A stretch of 29,686 bases of DNA from JBCCSZ01 sp039199225 (GTDB lineage Bacteria > Bacteroidota > Bacteroidia > Chitinophagales > Saprospiraceae), in NCBI GenBank assembly GCA_039199225.1, contig JBCCSZ010000056.1, positions 1-29,686 of the forward strand, written 5' to 3'. Below, piece after piece: positions 16,261 through 26,300 of this stretch. Position 1 is the stretch's first letter. Every line of letters begins with the position of its first letter. The notes beneath the pieces are model-generated. The model had not been told where the DNA came from. It ran no database searches and saw nothing but the letters and a program-made list of their open reading frames with translations. The position numbers were made by a program, and so were the translations under genes.

Positions 16261-17478
16261 ATGCCAAAAGAAGCTTATATCATAGATGGTGTCAGAACGG
16301 CCATCGGAAAATTTGGAGGAACCCTTTCAAGCATTCGAACCGACGACCTCGGTGCACACGTCATCAAAGCCCTTGTTGAAAAGCAAGCAGGCATCCCCAA
16401 GGAGGCTTATGAGGATGTCATTTTCGGCTGTGCCAACCAGGCGGGGGAGGACAATCGCAATGTCGCCCGTATGTGTCTTTTGTTGGCAGGTCTTCCTTGG
16501 TCGGTGCCGGGAGAGACAGTCAACCGTTTGTGTTCTTCTGGGATGTCGACTGTTGTACATGCCAATCGAGCCATTAAAGCCGGTGATGGCGATGTATTCA
16601 TCTCGGGGGGTGTGGAGCACATGACCCGCGGTCCCTGGGTGATCTCCAAGGTGTCCAAGCCTTTCGGGCGAGACGCTCAGATGCACGACAGCAGCTTTGG
16701 TTGGCGTTTTGTCAATGCCAAAATGAAGCAGTTGTATGGTACGGATGGAATGGGAACGACGGCCGAAAATCTGGCGGAACTGTACAAAATCAGCCGGGAA
16801 GATCAGGATAAGTTTGCTTATGCTTCTCAGATGAAAGCCAGTAAGGCTAGAGCGGCTGGGCGATTGGCCGAAGAGATTGTGGCCATTGAGATTCCACAGC
16901 GTAAAAAGGACCCCATTATTTTTGACCAAGATGAGTTCATTCGCCCCAATACGACTTTGGAGGTATTGGCCAAATTGCGGCCGGCCTTCAAAAAGCAAGA
17001 GGATGGTGGAACGGTGACGGCGGGCAATGCTTCTGGCCTGAATGATGGGGCGGCAGCGGTGATTGTCGCTTCTGAAACGGCCGTTGAGCAATACAGCCTA
17101 AAACCACTGGCGCGCATTGTGTCTTCTGCAGTGGTCGGGGTTGAGCCTCGGATCATGGGAATCGGGCCGGTAGGGGCATCGAATAAGGCGCTGGCCAAGG
17201 CGGGGCTGAAAATGGAGGATATGGGTATTATTGAGCTCAACGAGGCATTTGCAGCGCAGAGTCTGGCTTGTATTCGCGAATGGGGACTGGCAGACGATGA
17301 TCCGCGCATCAATCCAAATGGTGGTGCCATCGCGATTGGACATCCGCTGGGGATTTCGGGAACCCGAATCTTACATACGGCGGCTATTTAGTTGCACAAG
17401 CAAAACAAGCGCTATGCTCTGGTGACGATGTGTGTAGGTGTCGGTCAGGGATATGCTGTCGTTTTGGAAAAAGCCTGA
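16261..17478 (+). pseudogene. Acetyl-CoA acyltransferase (thiolase, PcaF/PaaJ-like) interrupted by an in-frame TAG
   Basis: A thiolase most like 3-oxoadipyl-CoA/acetyl-CoA acyltransferases (GCANQAGEDNRNVARM and SFGWRFVN blocks are shared with PaaJ). The nucleophile Cys91 (NRLCSSGMS), the NEAFAAQ block and His361 (GHPLG) are present. An in-frame TAG at 17389-17391 ends the frame after 376 residues. The same frame then continues for 28 codons to TGA at 17476-17478 and encodes the normal thiolase end (RYALVTMCVGVGQG), with the second catalytic cysteine, Cys391. By alignment with remembered PaaJ, the TAG replaces a Glu codon (GAG to TAG, one base). The truncated product lacks a catalytic residue and would be inactive as a thiolase. 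It is either a recent nonsense mutation, a sequencing error or a readthrough case. The next gene starts 5 bp after the TGA. Confidence 0.88.
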
Positions 17479-17483
17479 CGCTC

Positions 17484-19535
17484 ATGGGATACATTTTTCG
17501 TGCAGCGGTGCAATGCCTCTTGATTTCGTGCTGCTTCCTGCAACTTACGGTCTCATTTGGCCAATCAGCAGAAAAGCGCTGGGCCATTGGCGACTCTTCG
17601 ACTATTTCCTGGAATCCTACAATAGGAGGTGGTTTACCTCACAGCGACAACATCGAAATGGCGGGCCGACGGGTGGCCGCGATTGTTAGTTATGCCCTCG
17701 ATTCGGTTGGGATGTTATCCGTAGAGCGTGAAGTTTTTTTCCCACAGCTACATCCCTACATCAAGTCAAACGACCCAAGTTGGTTTATTTATCGGGCCTA
17801 TGTTAAACGGACTTTTAAGGATGAGGTCTTGCCAAAAATTTACATTGGTGATCGGCAATGGGTACCAGGGCCGGTCGAGAGAATTCATTTGGACAGTGAG
17901 TTGAGCATCGAACACCAGGTAGCTGCCAATGGTGTAGTGGCTAGGCGGACGTTTTTTCCCTCTATGCGTCAACGGCTTTTTGTAGAGCAATTCATACTGG
18001 AAAATACGAGCGATAGTGTTTTAAATGTGCAATTCGCAAGACACAGCCAAAATTGGGAAGACATTGGGGCCGATGGTGTTTATCAAATAAATGTAAGTTC
18101 TGATGTGCCAGCTACGGTTGAATTGCAGCCTGGGGATTCTTTTCAATTTCATCTGAAGATTGCTGCCAAGCGAGCAGGGGAGCCATGGCCAAAACAGACA
18201 GGGGCCGAAGCTGCCCGGGAACGCCAAGCTTTCCTTCGTCAGATCGGAGCCAACCTTCAGTTGGAGACGCCTGACTCGGTTTTGAATACCTTGTTTGAGT
18301 TTTCCAAGATTCGGGCGTCGGAAAATATTTTTGATTCAAAGCTTGGACTCATTCACTCGCCAGGTGGCGGACGCTATTACGTGGGTATCTGGGCCAATGA
18401 TCAAGCGGAGTACATCAATCCCTTTTTTCCCTTCTTGGGCTATGACGTTGGGAATGAATCGGCGCTCAATACTTTTCGAGCGTTTGCAGCAGCCAGGACG
18501 CCCGACTATCAAAAGATTCGGTATGCCTTTGAGATCGAAGGCTTGGTGCCGCCCTTTCAACTCGACCGCGGGGATGCAGCGATGATTGCCTATGGGGCTA
18601 GTCAATATGCTTTGGCATTGGGAGAGGAGGCGACTGCCGAGGAAGTCTGGCCCCTGATTGAATGGTGTTTGGAATACTGCCACCGCCAGCTAAATGGAGA
18701 AGGGGTTGTGCGTTCGGAGTCGGATGAAATGGAAGGACGCATTGAAACGGGTGATGCGAATCTGTCTACTTCCTCTTTGTATTATGGTGCGTTGGACCAT
18801 GCTGCGGATTTGGCATTGGCACTGGGTAAAGACCAATCGGTGGTAGATGTATATCAAAGTTGGGCGGCGGCTTTGTCCAAAGCCATTGAACAATATTTTG
18901 GGGCGACTGTCGAAGGCTTGGCTACTTATCGCTATTACAAAGGACATCGCTACTTGCGGCATTGGATATGCCTGCCATTGGTGGTGGGCCTGCACGATCG
19001 CAAGGAAGGAACCATCGAAGCATTGTTTGAACGACTATGGTCTGAGAATGGAGTGCATGTGGAAAAGAACAGTGAGAACGAAGCCATCTCCAAAATCTTT
19101 TGGGATAGAGGAACGCTGTATGCTCTGAGGGGAACATTCCTGGCCGGGGCAACGGACGTTTCACTGGAAAAGCTTCAGCAGTTTTCCTCAGAGCGATTGC
19201 TAGGTGATCGGGTTCCCTATGTCGTGGAAGCCTTCCCGGAGGGCGATATGGCCCATCTATCGGCGGAGAGTGGTCTGTACTGTCGGGTATTCACCGAAGG
19301 TTTGTTTGGCATAAAGCCTACGGGATTCGATCGATTTGAATGTCGTCCTTTGCTACCCAAGGGGTGGGACCAAATGGCTTTGCGTAAAATTCGTGCCTTT
19401 GGTCGGTATTTCGATTTGGAGGTTTCCAGCGTAAATGGCCGCCATCAAGTTCAGCTGATCGAGCATTTGAGTGGCAAGATACTAGCCACCAAAACCACGG
19501 ACTTGAAAGAGCCGATTTCCTTTCAATTCAAGTAG
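17484..19535 (+). CDS. Exported six-hairpin glycosidase-like protein
   Basis: A 683-residue protein with a signal peptide of about 1-27 (ends near SFGQSA). An N-terminal beta-rich domain spans to about 240. A helical (alpha/alpha)6 barrel-type domain spans about 260-590 (SKIRASENIFDSKLGLIHSP, then YYVGIWANDQAEYINPFFPF, then RGDAAMIAYGASQYALALGE, then ESDEMEGRIETGDANLST). A short C-terminal beta domain follows. The layout is that of six-hairpin glycosidases such as the GH78/GH63/GH65-like clans, but I cannot assign a CAZy family or substrate. Candidate acids are Asp and Glu in the WANDQAE and SDEMEGR stretches. I start at ATG 17484; upstream codons lie inside the thiolase tail. It is probably co-transcribed with the thiolase gene, with 5 bp between its ATG and the original thiolase stop. 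Confidence 0.75.
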   Translation: MGYIFRAAVQCLLISCCFLQLTVSFGQSAEKRWAIGDSSTISWNPTIGGGLPHSDNIEMAGRRVAAIVSYALDSVGMLSVEREVFFPQLHPYIKSNDPSWFIYRAYVKRTFKDEVLPKIYIGDRQWVPGPVERIHLDSELSIEHQVAANGVVARRTFFPSMRQRLFVEQFILENTSDSVLNVQFARHSQNWEDIGADGVYQINVSSDVPATVELQPGDSFQFHLKIAAKRAGEPWPKQTGAEAARERQAFLRQIGANLQLETPDSVLNTLFEFSKIRASENIFDSKLGLIHSPGGGRYYVGIWANDQAEYINPFFPFLGYDVGNESALNTFRAFAAARTPDYQKIRYAFEIEGLVPPFQLDRGDAAMIAYGASQYALALGEEATAEEVWPLIEWCLEYCHRQLNGEGVVRSESDEMEGRIETGDANLSTSSLYYGALDHAADLALALGKDQSVVDVYQSWAAALSKAIEQYFGATVEGLATYRYYKGHRYLRHWICLPLVVGLHDRKEGTIEALFERLWSENGVHVEKNSENEAISKIFWDRGTLYALRGTFLAGATDVSLEKLQQFSSERLLGDRVPYVVEAFPEGDMAHLSAESGLYCRVFTEGLFGIKPTGFDRFECRPLLPKGWDQMALRKIRAFGRYFDLEVSSVNGRHQVQLIEHLSGKILATKTTDLKEPISFQFK

Positions 19536-19562
19536 TGTATTGTATCTGAAGGTCTTGGTAGC

Positions 19563-20534
19563 TTACTGTCCCTCGCAGTGCGTTTCCAGCAGATCATCTA
19601 CTTCTGTTCCGTACATCCTGGTATACCCAAGGCGTTTTGCCTCTACCAAATCTTTACAGGCGTCCTGCTTTTTATCCAATCGAATTTTTAGAATGGCTCG
19701 GTTTTTAAAGGCATAGGAATTTTCCGGATAAATCTGAATAGACCGATCTAGGTTTTGCATCGCCAATTCGTACTTTTCCAAATTGGTTCTAGCAAATCCT
19801 ACATTGCTGAGTGCTATGGGATCATTGGGGTCTTCGACCAGGATTTGTTCGAAGATGGATTCTGCTTCGGCATATTTTTTCTCGTCTAAATTGATGAGTC
19901 CTAAGTTGTTTTTCAGTGTGGTGTTGTTGCCATCGATCTCCAAGCCTTTCATGCACAGCTTTCTGGCTTCCACCAAATTACCGCTGCGTTTGTGCATCAT
20001 GGCTAGATTGGAATAAACGCCAGGCGCATCGGGCCGTATTTTGATGGCCTCATTGTAATCGGCTATCGCCTCTTTGTTTTTGCCCAAATATAAATAAGCA
20101 GCTCCTCGGTCTGTATAAGAGTTGAACAGGTCCTCCTGATTAGGGGCATATTCAATGGCCCTAGTGTAGTACTGGGCTGCTTTTTCAAATCTCTGGTGAT
20201 AAATGTTCAGTAATCCCATGGATCTGTAGGCGTCAAAAAAGGTGCTATCCAGCGCAATGGCTTGCAGGTAAGCGCGCATGGCATTGTTGTAGCTCACCGT
20301 ATCGACCGTGTAAGTCCTTCGAAGCTGTGAATAGGCTTCTCCCTTGAGCAAATACAGCATCTTCATTTTAGGGTATTCGGCAATCAGGCTGTCGTATTTG
20401 GCAATGGCTACATCGTATTGTTTGTTGCCAGCCGCTTTAATTGCCTTGACGATTTCTGCTTCCAGGCTTTGAGCTTGTAGGTGGAAGGCGTTGAAGAATA
20501 GGAAAGCAAATAGGAGTTGTTTGAAAATTTTCAT
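19563..20534 (-). CDS. Exported tetratricopeptide-repeat protein
   Basis: A 323-residue protein with a signal peptide (about 1-21, ends HLQAQS) and about seven TPR units from residue 25 to 290. Examples are AYRSMGLLNIYHQRFEKAAQYYTRAIEYAP, here given in parts, and NNLGLINLDEKKYAEAESIFEQIL. The C-terminal block (KKQDACKDLVEAKRLGY, then THC) is a cysteine-containing ending often seen in Bacteroidota TPR proteins. It likely acts as a periplasmic or outer-membrane-associated scaffold; no partner is known. It is convergent with the glycosidase-like gene, 27 bp apart. Confidence 0.8.
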   Translation of the reverse strand: MKIFKQLLFAFLFFNAFHLQAQSLEAEIVKAIKAAGNKQYDVAIAKYDSLIAEYPKMKMLYLLKGEAYSQLRRTYTVDTVSYNNAMRAYLQAIALDSTFFDAYRSMGLLNIYHQRFEKAAQYYTRAIEYAPNQEDLFNSYTDRGAAYLYLGKNKEAIADYNEAIKIRPDAPGVYSNLAMMHKRSGNLVEARKLCMKGLEIDGNNTTLKNNLGLINLDEKKYAEAESIFEQILVEDPNDPIALSNVGFARTNLEKYELAMQNLDRSIQIYPENSYAFKNRAILKIRLDKKQDACKDLVEAKRLGYTRMYGTEVDDLLETHCEGQ

Positions 20535-20606
20535 GTTTATATTTTTTAGTCTTTTTAAGAAAACGGCTCCACCTAGCTTGGTGTTCGCTTTACTTCAGAT
20601 GACATA

Positions 20607-20614
20607 CAAACATA
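20607..20614 (-). promoter_or_regulatory. Candidate Bacteroidota -7 element for the TPR gene
   Basis: TATGTTTG on the minus strand is an exact match to the Bacteroidota -7 consensus TAnnTTTG, 73 bp before the TPR gene start. No convincing TTG -33 element sits at the usual distance, so the call is tentative. Confidence 0.35.
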
Positions 20615-20627
20615 AGTCATTCCGAAT

Positions 20628-21338
20628 TTAGTATCCGTTTTCTTCCATCTCCTCTAAATACATCTTTTCTGCTGGCACAAAGATGTCTAAATCGATTTTG
20701 AATATTCCCCTCATTTCATCTGCTTTAACTTTATACACATCGTTGAATAGCCATAACTGTATGCCGATAAGCGTATAATTTTCATCCTTGCAAGTCAATC
20801 GAATATGGCTATCTACCAAAAAGCCTTTCTCTTTGATTTCAGTTCCTATGCTCATTTCTTCACTGTTGAAAACATACCCCTCGAAAGTGATCTGTTCCCA
20901 AATCAGTCCTTTGTCTTCTCCCTTTTTGATAATTCGTTGAAAGTTTGCTTCGATTTGTTGCTCCAAGATTTGAAGAACTTCCTTCAGTGCGGGATCGTCT
21001 GTAGTATCTTGGTTGCCCATTTGCTTGATCAAGGCGATGTAATCCTCACTTTGGAAAATTAATTTTTTGAAGTCTTCGAATGACTTCTTTTTAAAGGAAG
21101 CTACTATTTTACTGAGTGAACTTTCGATTTTAATTGTATCCATCGCTTTGTATTTGTAAAGGTTGTCCATGATTCTTCCGGCTGTTGTCCAAAGGGGGCC
21201 TACTTGTTTGTGCTTATCGGGCAGCCCTTCCGTGTCAGTGGTGAACCGAACTAGAATATGTTCCTCCGGTAGTGCTTTGACTGGATGGTCGACCGCAGCA
21301 AAAAGCAGCAATAAGAGGATGAAATAGTTCGTATTCAT
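20628..21338 (-). CDS. Exported protein of unknown function
   Basis: A 236-residue protein that I do not recognise. It has a probable signal peptide (MNTNYFILLLLLFAAVDHP, about 1-22). A helical, Lys/Glu-rich middle (about 70-145, KKKSFEDFKKLIF and LKEVLQILEQQIEANFQRII) is followed by a beta-rich C-terminal half (about 148-236). There is no lipobox, no sorting domain and no catalytic motif that I can see. It is transcribed in the same direction as the TPR gene, 93 bp upstream of it, with a possible separate promoter between. It is more A+T-rich than its neighbours. Confidence 0.65.
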   Translation of the reverse strand: MNTNYFILLLLLFAAVDHPVKALPEEHILVRFTTDTEGLPDKHKQVGPLWTTAGRIMDNLYKYKAMDTIKIESSLSKIVASFKKKSFEDFKKLIFQSEDYIALIKQMGNQDTTDDPALKEVLQILEQQIEANFQRIIKKGEDKGLIWEQITFEGYVFNSEEMSIGTEIKEKGFLVDSHIRLTCKDENYTLIGIQLWLFNDVYKVKADEMRGIFKIDLDIFVPAEKMYLEEMEENGY

Positions 21339-21454
21339 ATTTTTTGATAAATATAGTGAATCCTTAACTTACCGATTGTGGGCCATTGGGTGTATATTAG
21401 GGCGGTGGCGATGTATGTGGCATTGCTCCTTCAATATTGAATCAAGCTAATTTT

Positions 21455-22489
21455 ATGAAACTTAAGAAAAGATACCTCATTCCTTTAGTACTCATTGGGG
21501 GCATTGCATTGGGACCCCGACCGGATTTTCCAGCTTTCGATGGGCAGGTGCAAGCCCTCTCCATGTCTTTGGGGCAATTGGATGCTTTCATTGCTGAAAA
21601 AGAGGCTGCCTTTGATCTAAAAGACGATAATCATGCACGCATCATCTGGGCTGATTCCATTCGGCGAACCGAGTACAGTGTGGTTTACTTACATGGTTTT
21701 TCGGCCAGCCCCATGGAAGGCGACCCCATCCACCGGGAGTTTGCGGCGCGCTATGGCTGTAATTTGTACCTCGCGCGCTTGACTGGGCATGGGATCAAAG
21801 GGACGGAATCTTTTATGGGATTGACCCCGGCTGCACTCATGGAATCTGCCAAGGAAGCATTGGCCATTGGCAACTTGCTCGGAGAGAAGGTCATATTGAT
21901 GTCTTGCTCGACGGGAAGTACACTGGGCAATTTCCTGGCGGCTGAAAGCCCCGATAAGATTTATGCACAAATGCTCTATTCTCCCAATATCGACATCGCA
22001 GATAAAGCATCCAATCTGCTGACCATGCCCTGGGGTAAGCAGCTTGCCAAAACCATCATTGGAGATTACAATCAATTCACGGTGCCACCGGGTGCCGAAC
22101 AATACTGGACGACTAAGTATCGGGTGGAGGGCTTGCTTTGTTTGAAGAACTTACTAGAGGAGACCATGACGGCGGAAACCTTTAAAAAGATCGAGCAACC
22201 CCTGTATGTAGGCTACTATTACAAAGACGAAGAACACCATGATGATGTCGTTTCTGTAGAAGCCATCAAAGAATTTTTCGAAAAGGTTTCAACGCCTGCT
22301 GATCTGAAAAAGATCGATACCTATCCCAATGTCGATTCCCATGTTGGCATCAATCGCTTCCAGTCGAAAGACCTGGATGATGTCCGACAAAAAACTTTTC
22401 GCTTTGCGGAGGAGGTCTTGAAATTACAGCCTGTTTTACCACCAGCACCTGCGGATGAAGCTTTGTCTACGGCTGTTGAATCCGACTAG
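21455..22489 (+). CDS. Exported or membrane-anchored alpha/beta hydrolase
   Basis: A 344-residue alpha/beta-hydrolase fold protein. A hydrophobic N-terminal segment (about 7-20) could anchor it or act as a signal. The oxyanion block is YLHGFSASP (78-86). The nucleophile elbow reads SCSTG (150-154), so Ser152 is the probable nucleophile and the first Gly of GxSxG is Ser. The catalytic His is probably His296 (NVDSHVGI), with an acid among Asp258-Asp264 (KDEEHHDD). The fold suits a carboxylesterase or serine amidase; the substrate is unknown. I start at ATG 21455; a TTG at 21437 would add six residues. It is divergent from the unknown exported gene, with 116 bp between them. Confidence 0.85.
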   Translation: MKLKKRYLIPLVLIGGIALGPRPDFPAFDGQVQALSMSLGQLDAFIAEKEAAFDLKDDNHARIIWADSIRRTEYSVVYLHGFSASPMEGDPIHREFAARYGCNLYLARLTGHGIKGTESFMGLTPAALMESAKEALAIGNLLGEKVILMSCSTGSTLGNFLAAESPDKIYAQMLYSPNIDIADKASNLLTMPWGKQLAKTIIGDYNQFTVPPGAEQYWTTKYRVEGLLCLKNLLEETMTAETFKKIEQPLYVGYYYKDEEHHDDVVSVEAIKEFFEKVSTPADLKKIDTYPNVDSHVGINRFQSKDLDDVRQKTFRFAEEVLKLQPVLPPAPADEALSTAVESD

Positions 22490-22572
22490 CAGGATCGCTA
22501 ATGATTTCTAGCGGGGATAAATGAATAAGGAGAATAAGAAGGGCTAAGAACTACTTAAGTGAAGAAGAAAAA

Positions 22573-23262
22573 ATGATAAAATTGTATTGGACTTATCAAG
22601 GATTCCCACAAAAGTATCTAATGGTTTTACTTCTGACGGCTTTGCTTGGCTGTTCAGAAAAAGTGGAGCTGACGGATGGCGACTTATTCCAAGTATCGAA
22701 CCTGAAATCTAGAATGATTTCGGATACTTTTCGAATAGCATACATTGATAATTCCTTGAATTTCTTTGAAGATTACAATGCCCTGAAAAGTAATGTCATT
22801 GTCTTTGTGAATACCGAACAAATCAAAGACTACCCATATGTACAAACAGTCGGTTCGACCAAAGACAGGGAAAAGAATTTCTCAAAAAAATATTCCCTTG
22901 AGGATGTTGCTTTTACAAAAAATATGTACGACAACAATCCCATCTTCAGAGATTATGCCATTCACATTTGCAGGACCTTTGATGTCAACGATTGGTGGAA
23001 TTTTAGAGGGGCCGTAGACGTTATGAATAAGGAGTATGAAAATCTAGGCAATAGCCCCATCGACCTTTTGTTTCAGCTTTCGCTACTTCAAGATACGGCT
23101 GTGGAAAAGTCAAAGGTTTATCAGCGATTGAGCCTTGTCGGGAAGATGATTCGCGACACAGGCGTTGCGGATGCTTTTACCCGCGAACAAAAATCCAGTG
23201 AGGCATTTATCAAGAAGTTTAACTATTTCCTGGAAAGAAGAAACCTGCCTTTGATACAATAG
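22573..23262 (+). CDS. Lipoprotein of unknown function
   Basis: A 229-residue protein not recognised by me. An N-terminal hydrophobic stretch ends in a lipobox, LLGC (about residue 28), so it is probably anchored to a membrane by a lipidated Cys. The mature part is mixed alpha/beta with many aromatic and charged residues (YNALKSNVIVFVNTEQIKD, RTFDVNDWWNFRGAVDVM). No known domain is evident. It follows the alpha/beta hydrolase by 83 bp in the same direction. Confidence 0.65.
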   Translation: MIKLYWTYQGFPQKYLMVLLLTALLGCSEKVELTDGDLFQVSNLKSRMISDTFRIAYIDNSLNFFEDYNALKSNVIVFVNTEQIKDYPYVQTVGSTKDREKNFSKKYSLEDVAFTKNMYDNNPIFRDYAIHICRTFDVNDWWNFRGAVDVMNKEYENLGNSPIDLLFQLSLLQDTAVEKSKVYQRLSLVGKMIRDTGVADAFTREQKSSEAFIKKFNYFLERRNLPLIQ

Positions 23263-23276
23263 TTTTTGTAGCCATG

Positions 23277-23320
23277 AGCAGGACTGGGGCTCCCTAGAAT
23301 CGACCAACCACAGTCCTGCT
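23277..23320. terminator. Large inverted repeat between convergent genes, possible bidirectional terminator
   Basis: A perfect 10-bp stem, AGCAGGACTG (23277-23286) with CAGTCCTGCT (23311-23320), and a 24-base loop. It sits between the lipoprotein and the M4 protease, which converge. No long T run follows on either side, so termination is likely but not certain. Confidence 0.5.
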
Positions 23321-23340
23321 GATGACTTTTCAGAAAGGAC

Positions 23341-26300
23341 CTACCGTCCAATCACCAATCTTTCCTTTTGTTGCTGATGCCCATTGGAAACCACCACCCA
23401 ATACACTCCGGTTGGCAATTGACCTACTGCCAACTCAATTCGATGCTGACCTTGCGCATAGCGCGTTTGAGGGATAGACAAAACTCTTTGTCCCAGCATG
23501 TTGATCAAGTCCAGCTCCAAGCGGTCCGATTGTTCCAAATCCAACACCGTTGTTAGTCTTTCATCTGCTGGATTGGGAAAAACCCGGAAGGTAGACAGCA
23601 GCAAGTTCGGCTCGTTGTTGTTCAGCAAGGGGTCTTGTCCCAAGAAGATGTTGTCCAACACGACATTGTCGCCGTCGCTGCTGGCAGAGATGAGATCATA
23701 GGAAGCATTTCTCAAAACCTGGGTTTGGAAAACCAAAGTGAAGCGTTCGCCGGCAAAGCGGCTCAAGTTGACGTCGTAGTGGACCGGAGAACCAAGGAGG
23801 TGCTGGCCGGTCTGTGGGTGATAGGTTTCGCCGATCTGCTCTCCGTTGACCAATATCCGGAAGCGAGCAGCGTAGCGGAACATGGGGCGTCCTCTCAGCA
23901 AAGAACCCCAGATACCCGCATAGGTCATCTTGGTATCGAAGCTCAAGCGGATGGTTTCCCAATCTGTCGCATCGACACAGTATTCGATGTTGCTGATGTA
24001 ATCGGTGTTGAGGAGCCAGGCTTCCTCTTCCGACTCTGGGATGTCTATCAACAAACTGTTGTTTTCCAGAGAGATGGGGTCGCCACCTGTGATCCGGATG
24101 CCATAGCGGCCGCCCTCCGCCTCCGAAACGGTGTCGCGCCAAATACGGCTTTCCACGCCCGGCACTACCAAGGAACTGTCGGTATAAGCCAGCTCGTCTT
24201 CAAAGCGAAGCGTTACCCCTTCGGGTCGATCGATGCCATTGAGGGAGGCCCATTGGAAAAGGTCGTTGCTCTCCCAGGTATCTGTCGGATTATTGCTTTG
24301 TATATCGAATCGATTGAACCCCTGATTGGTCAAGTCGACAGGATCGGAAAAGGTCAGTAGTATCTTTTGATCGGGCGCTACGGCCGGGAGCGTGAAGGTC
24401 TCGCTGACGCTCGTGCCACCATTGATGTTGAAGCTGATGGGGAGTTCTGTTCCAGCTGGCAAAGCCTCGCAACCGTAATAAGTCGCCTCGACGGTGAGGG
24501 CTTCCTCATCGCTGAAGTCGCATTGATAAGTAGATGGAGCAGTGACTGCTGTGATGCCCCAATCGGCATTTTGGGTCACCCGATTTTCGATGGTCAGCGA
24601 TAAGGTGTCGTTTAGATTGTTGTTGTCAGAAGGGTAGTAGACCCAGAAGCGCAGATCGTAAAAACCGATGGTCGACAGATCGGCGGCTTGCTGGAAACTA
24701 TACTCCAGATCGGACAATGCTTCGATGGTATCGCTCAATACCAATTCTTCGACAACAGGTGTTTGGCCATCCAGTTGATAAGCGAGCAGTAAGGTATCAC
24801 CGGCAGGTATCTTTGTGTTACAGGCTATGTGGTCGATTCGGAAGCGGAGGTTCTCTATCCCACGGCCACATTCAAAAACAGGCTGCACAAAGGCGCCCGG
24901 CTGCAAATCCCTACGACTGAATGCTGCTCCAATACCAACGGCTGCCCAAGCGTCGGTGACCGACTCGACTTCTGGTGAGCAATCGCCGTACAAATCAATG
25001 GCAGCTTGTATAGCGCCTTCCCGCGCATCGACATAGTTAGAACTTTCCGTCAGGTAGACGGTCAGATTTCGGTAGCTTATCTGCATGGCCTTGTCCATCC
25101 CGATGCCTTGAACATCGAAGGCATAGCCGCGATCATTGACACCCTGTCCGCCTTCTGTGAGCAAGTAAAACCAAAAGTTCTGAACGCCACTATTGATGTG
25201 TACCCCACCGTTGTCGCCATCACCCTGAAACCAGAACTGCCCGAAATAAGTGTCCGGATGGTTGCGGAGCTTGGGGCTGCGCATCGAGCGCAGGCCAGAG
25301 GTATCGTTGTATATCTGGTCGCCAATCTTCCAGTTGAAATTGGGCGCACCACTATAAAATTTGACGGCAATACCAAAAATGTCACTGAAGCTTTCATTGA
25401 GGGCGCCGGATTCGTCTTGGTAAATCAAGCCAGCAGAATAATTGGTCAAGCCATGCGCAATTTCGTGACCGACGATATCGATAGAAATGAATGGACCAGC
25501 ATTTCCGCCACCGTCCCCATACATCATGGCCTCACCCGTCCAAAAGGCATTGCTCAAGTTGCGTCGTAGGTGGACATAGCTGCGCAATTCATGGCCTTGA
25601 TCGTCGATGCTGTTTCTTCCAAAATGCTCCAACATCAAATCGTAGGTTTGCTCAGCTCCCCAGTGCGCATCCGTTGCCACTTCGTCCTGCCGCAAGTTGA
25701 AATTGCTCCAATAATTATCGTCATCTACAAAATCGACAGCCAGGTCTGTCTCGTCTTGGTCGTTGCGAAGCAAGTTCAGGGTAACGATATCGGCTCCGGC
25801 ACCACGGGCGGTCTCCCGCAATCGATATTCACCAGGCGCCACGCTATCTGTTGTAATGATTTGTTCCCCCGAGTAGCGTGTATTGGCTGTTCCGATGACA
25901 TTTTCCGCATGTATCCGCTCCTGTTTGGCCAAAATATTTCCATTCAATGCATCCACGAATACCCATTGACGACTCATAGGTGTGCTGGCGTAAATATCCA
26001 TCTTGTAAGCCAGTCGATAACGGTCGGCTTGGCGGCTGTAAGCCGGATCAAACAGGACGAGCTGAGGGTCGGGATAGTAGGAATCGTCGGAGTTGTCGTG
26101 AATGTCTTCCAGGCTGTGTAGCAATACTTCATCTTCCCAGATGTACACTCTAGCGCCCACCAGACGGAGGGCAGCAGCGATGGCAGCCTCCTTGTCAATC
26201 TTCGGTTGGGTGTTTACCGATATGCCTTTGATGAGTTTGCCATTGGCCTTCATAAGGCGGTCGCCCTGTTGGTGAACCAAATATTGAGCACCCTCAATTT

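Noticed and set aside
16327..17091. Leftward 254-codon open frame inside the thiolase gene
   Set aside because: It is a shadow of the thiolase coding strand with no homology-like pattern; the thiolase frame has all family motifs.
17389..17391. Recoding of TAG as an amino acid across the genome
   Set aside because: TAG ends several neighbouring genes at their expected family lengths, so it is a normal stop in this genome.
25006..26121. Rightward open frames antisense to the M4 protease
   Set aside because: They are shadows of the protease coding strand, with no domain, and the protease frame is complete from signal peptide to sorting domain.
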